From contig CAVZOP010000001.1 in assembly GCA_963776935.1 (NCBI GenBank), positions 434,001-498,000 on the forward strand: 64,000 bases of DNA, read 5' to 3'. Shown here one piece after another: positions 63,532 to 64,000 of the stretch. This DNA comes from JALOLG01 sp963776935 (lineage in GTDB: Bacteria; Actinomycetota; Acidimicrobiia; Acidimicrobiales; Ilumatobacteraceae). The first letter of the stretch is position 1, and every line of letters begins with the position of its first letter. The notes under the pieces were generated by a model. That model was not told the DNA's origin. It saw only the letters and a program-made list of their open reading frames with translations, and made no database searches. The translations under genes and the position numbers were made by a program.

Positions 63532-64000
63532 CTTCGACGTGGTGGTGGTCGGCGCCGGACCGGCAGGCGCGTGCGCGGCGACGGTGCTGGCGCGAAGGGG
63601 GCGGTCCGTGCTCCTCCTCGAACGCGGTCCGTTCCCAGGGAGCAAGAACATGTTCGGCGGCGTCGTGTATCCCCGCGTGCTCGACCAGCTGCACCCGGAG
63701 TGGTGGGACGACGTGCCGTACCAGCGATGGATCACGCGCCGTGCGACGATGATGCTCACCGAGACGCAAGCCATCTCCCTCGACTTCCGCACGGCCGCGT
63801 GGGGACGTCCGCCGTACAACGGCATGACCGCCTACCGGCCCGACTTCGACCACTGGCTGGCCGGCAAGGCCGAGACCGACGGCGCCGAGCTCGTGTGCTC
63901 GACCACCGCGACCGGACTGCTCCGCGACGGCGATCGAGTGGTCGGCGTGCGGACCGACCGACCCGACGGTGACGTGACTGCTGACGTCGTGATCGCCTGC
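63524..64000 (+). CDS. fixC: FixC-like flavoprotein (ETF-quinone oxidoreductase family), 3' end outside window
   Basis: The frame is open from ATG 63524 to the window edge (159 codons). It begins ADFDVVVVGAGPAGACAATV, the FAD-binding Rossmann motif, followed by LLLERGPFPGSKNMFGGVVY and YRPDFDHWLAGKAETDGAEL, both characteristic of FixC/ETF dehydrogenase. It accepts electrons from Etf and reduces the quinone pool. The start overlaps the repaired etfA stop. Confidence 0.92.
   Translation, partial: MADFDVVVVGAGPAGACAATVLARRGRSVLLLERGPFPGSKNMFGGVVYPRVLDQLHPEWWDDVPYQRWITRRATMMLTETQAISLDFRTAAWGRPPYNGMTAYRPDFDHWLAGKAETDGAELVCSTTATGLLRDGDRVVGVRTDRPDGDVTADVVIAC

Noticed and set aside
61932..63752. DedA-EtfA fusion of 606 residues
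   Set aside because: It results from a one-base lesion in dedA that runs into etfA's frame; both parts have normal separate boundaries after repair.
1..64000. CRISPR arrays, rRNA, tRNA genes, IS elements or prophage
   Set aside because: No spaced direct-repeat array, conserved RNA sequence, transposase or integrase was seen on either strand.

Overview
The window is high-GC DNA, dense in genes, with many ATGA/GTGA stop-start overlaps and GTG starts. Gene content points to an actinobacterium, most likely Acidimicrobiia (Ilumatobacter-like): mfd, mazG, DUF4032, eno, divIC/ftsB and DUF501 landmarks, an AfsR/BTAD regulator, a form II cox-type molybdenum hydroxylase island, and an OYE/Etf/FixC set. 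The taxonomic call is inference. No rRNA, tRNA, CRISPR or insertion sequence was seen.

Layout. (1) 1-8.1 kb: the mfd 3' end, a parvulin lipoprotein, mazG, a membrane protein, DUF4032 and eno. (2) 8.1-16.9 kb: an accessory block between eno and divIC, with a broken BTAD regulator, an epoxide hydrolase and a four-gene overlapping operon (PEP-utilising enzyme, two small membrane proteins, PAP2 phosphatase). (3) 16.9-21.3 kb: divIC, a DrrAB-type ABC exporter, a HAD phosphatase and a membrane protein. (4) 21.4-34.6 kb: a molybdenum-hydroxylase island (coxS, coxL, coxM fused or abutted to an amine-oxidase-like flavoprotein, MoxR, VWA/CoxE, acyl-CoA ligase, a truncated FkbM methyltransferase, two XdhC-type genes, a MobA-like transferase, CoxG). 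(5) 34.6-39.8 kb: a DUF501 protein with a degenerate Ppx-like tail, GNAT, two enoyl-CoA hydratases and an SGNH hydrolase. (6) 39.9-46.4 kb: a BMP-type nucleoside ABC importer with adenosine deaminase. (7) 46.4-55.6 kb: two gene sets diverging from one TetR operator. Leftward run tetR, a PaaK-like ligase, a ferredoxin-cyclase and a BisC-type molybdoenzyme; rightward run phyH, a second adenosine deaminase, upp and an AhpD-like gene whose CxxC motif reads CxxU through an in-frame TGA, a candidate selenoprotein. (8) 55.6-64 kb: methyltransferase, YaaA, a PAS/GGDEF-like sensor, an OYE/FadH-type flavoenzyme, a TetR regulator behind a perfect CRP-type site, DedA, EtfA and FixC.

Functional reading. 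Region 6 plus add and upp form a nucleoside uptake and salvage theme. Region 4 holds structural, maturation and membrane-docking genes for an aldehyde- or purine-type hydroxylase, not a classical CO dehydrogenase. Region 7 couples a [2Fe-2S]-linked nucleotide cyclase to a molybdoenzyme by start/stop overlap.

Caution. About 14 genes carry apparent frameshifts, nearly all single-base and often in short homopolymers, and all but one lie after 27 kb. Conserved sequence resumes in the shifted frame each time, so most are probably sequencing or assembly errors. Genes marked pseudogene here are broken in this sequence but may be intact in the organism.
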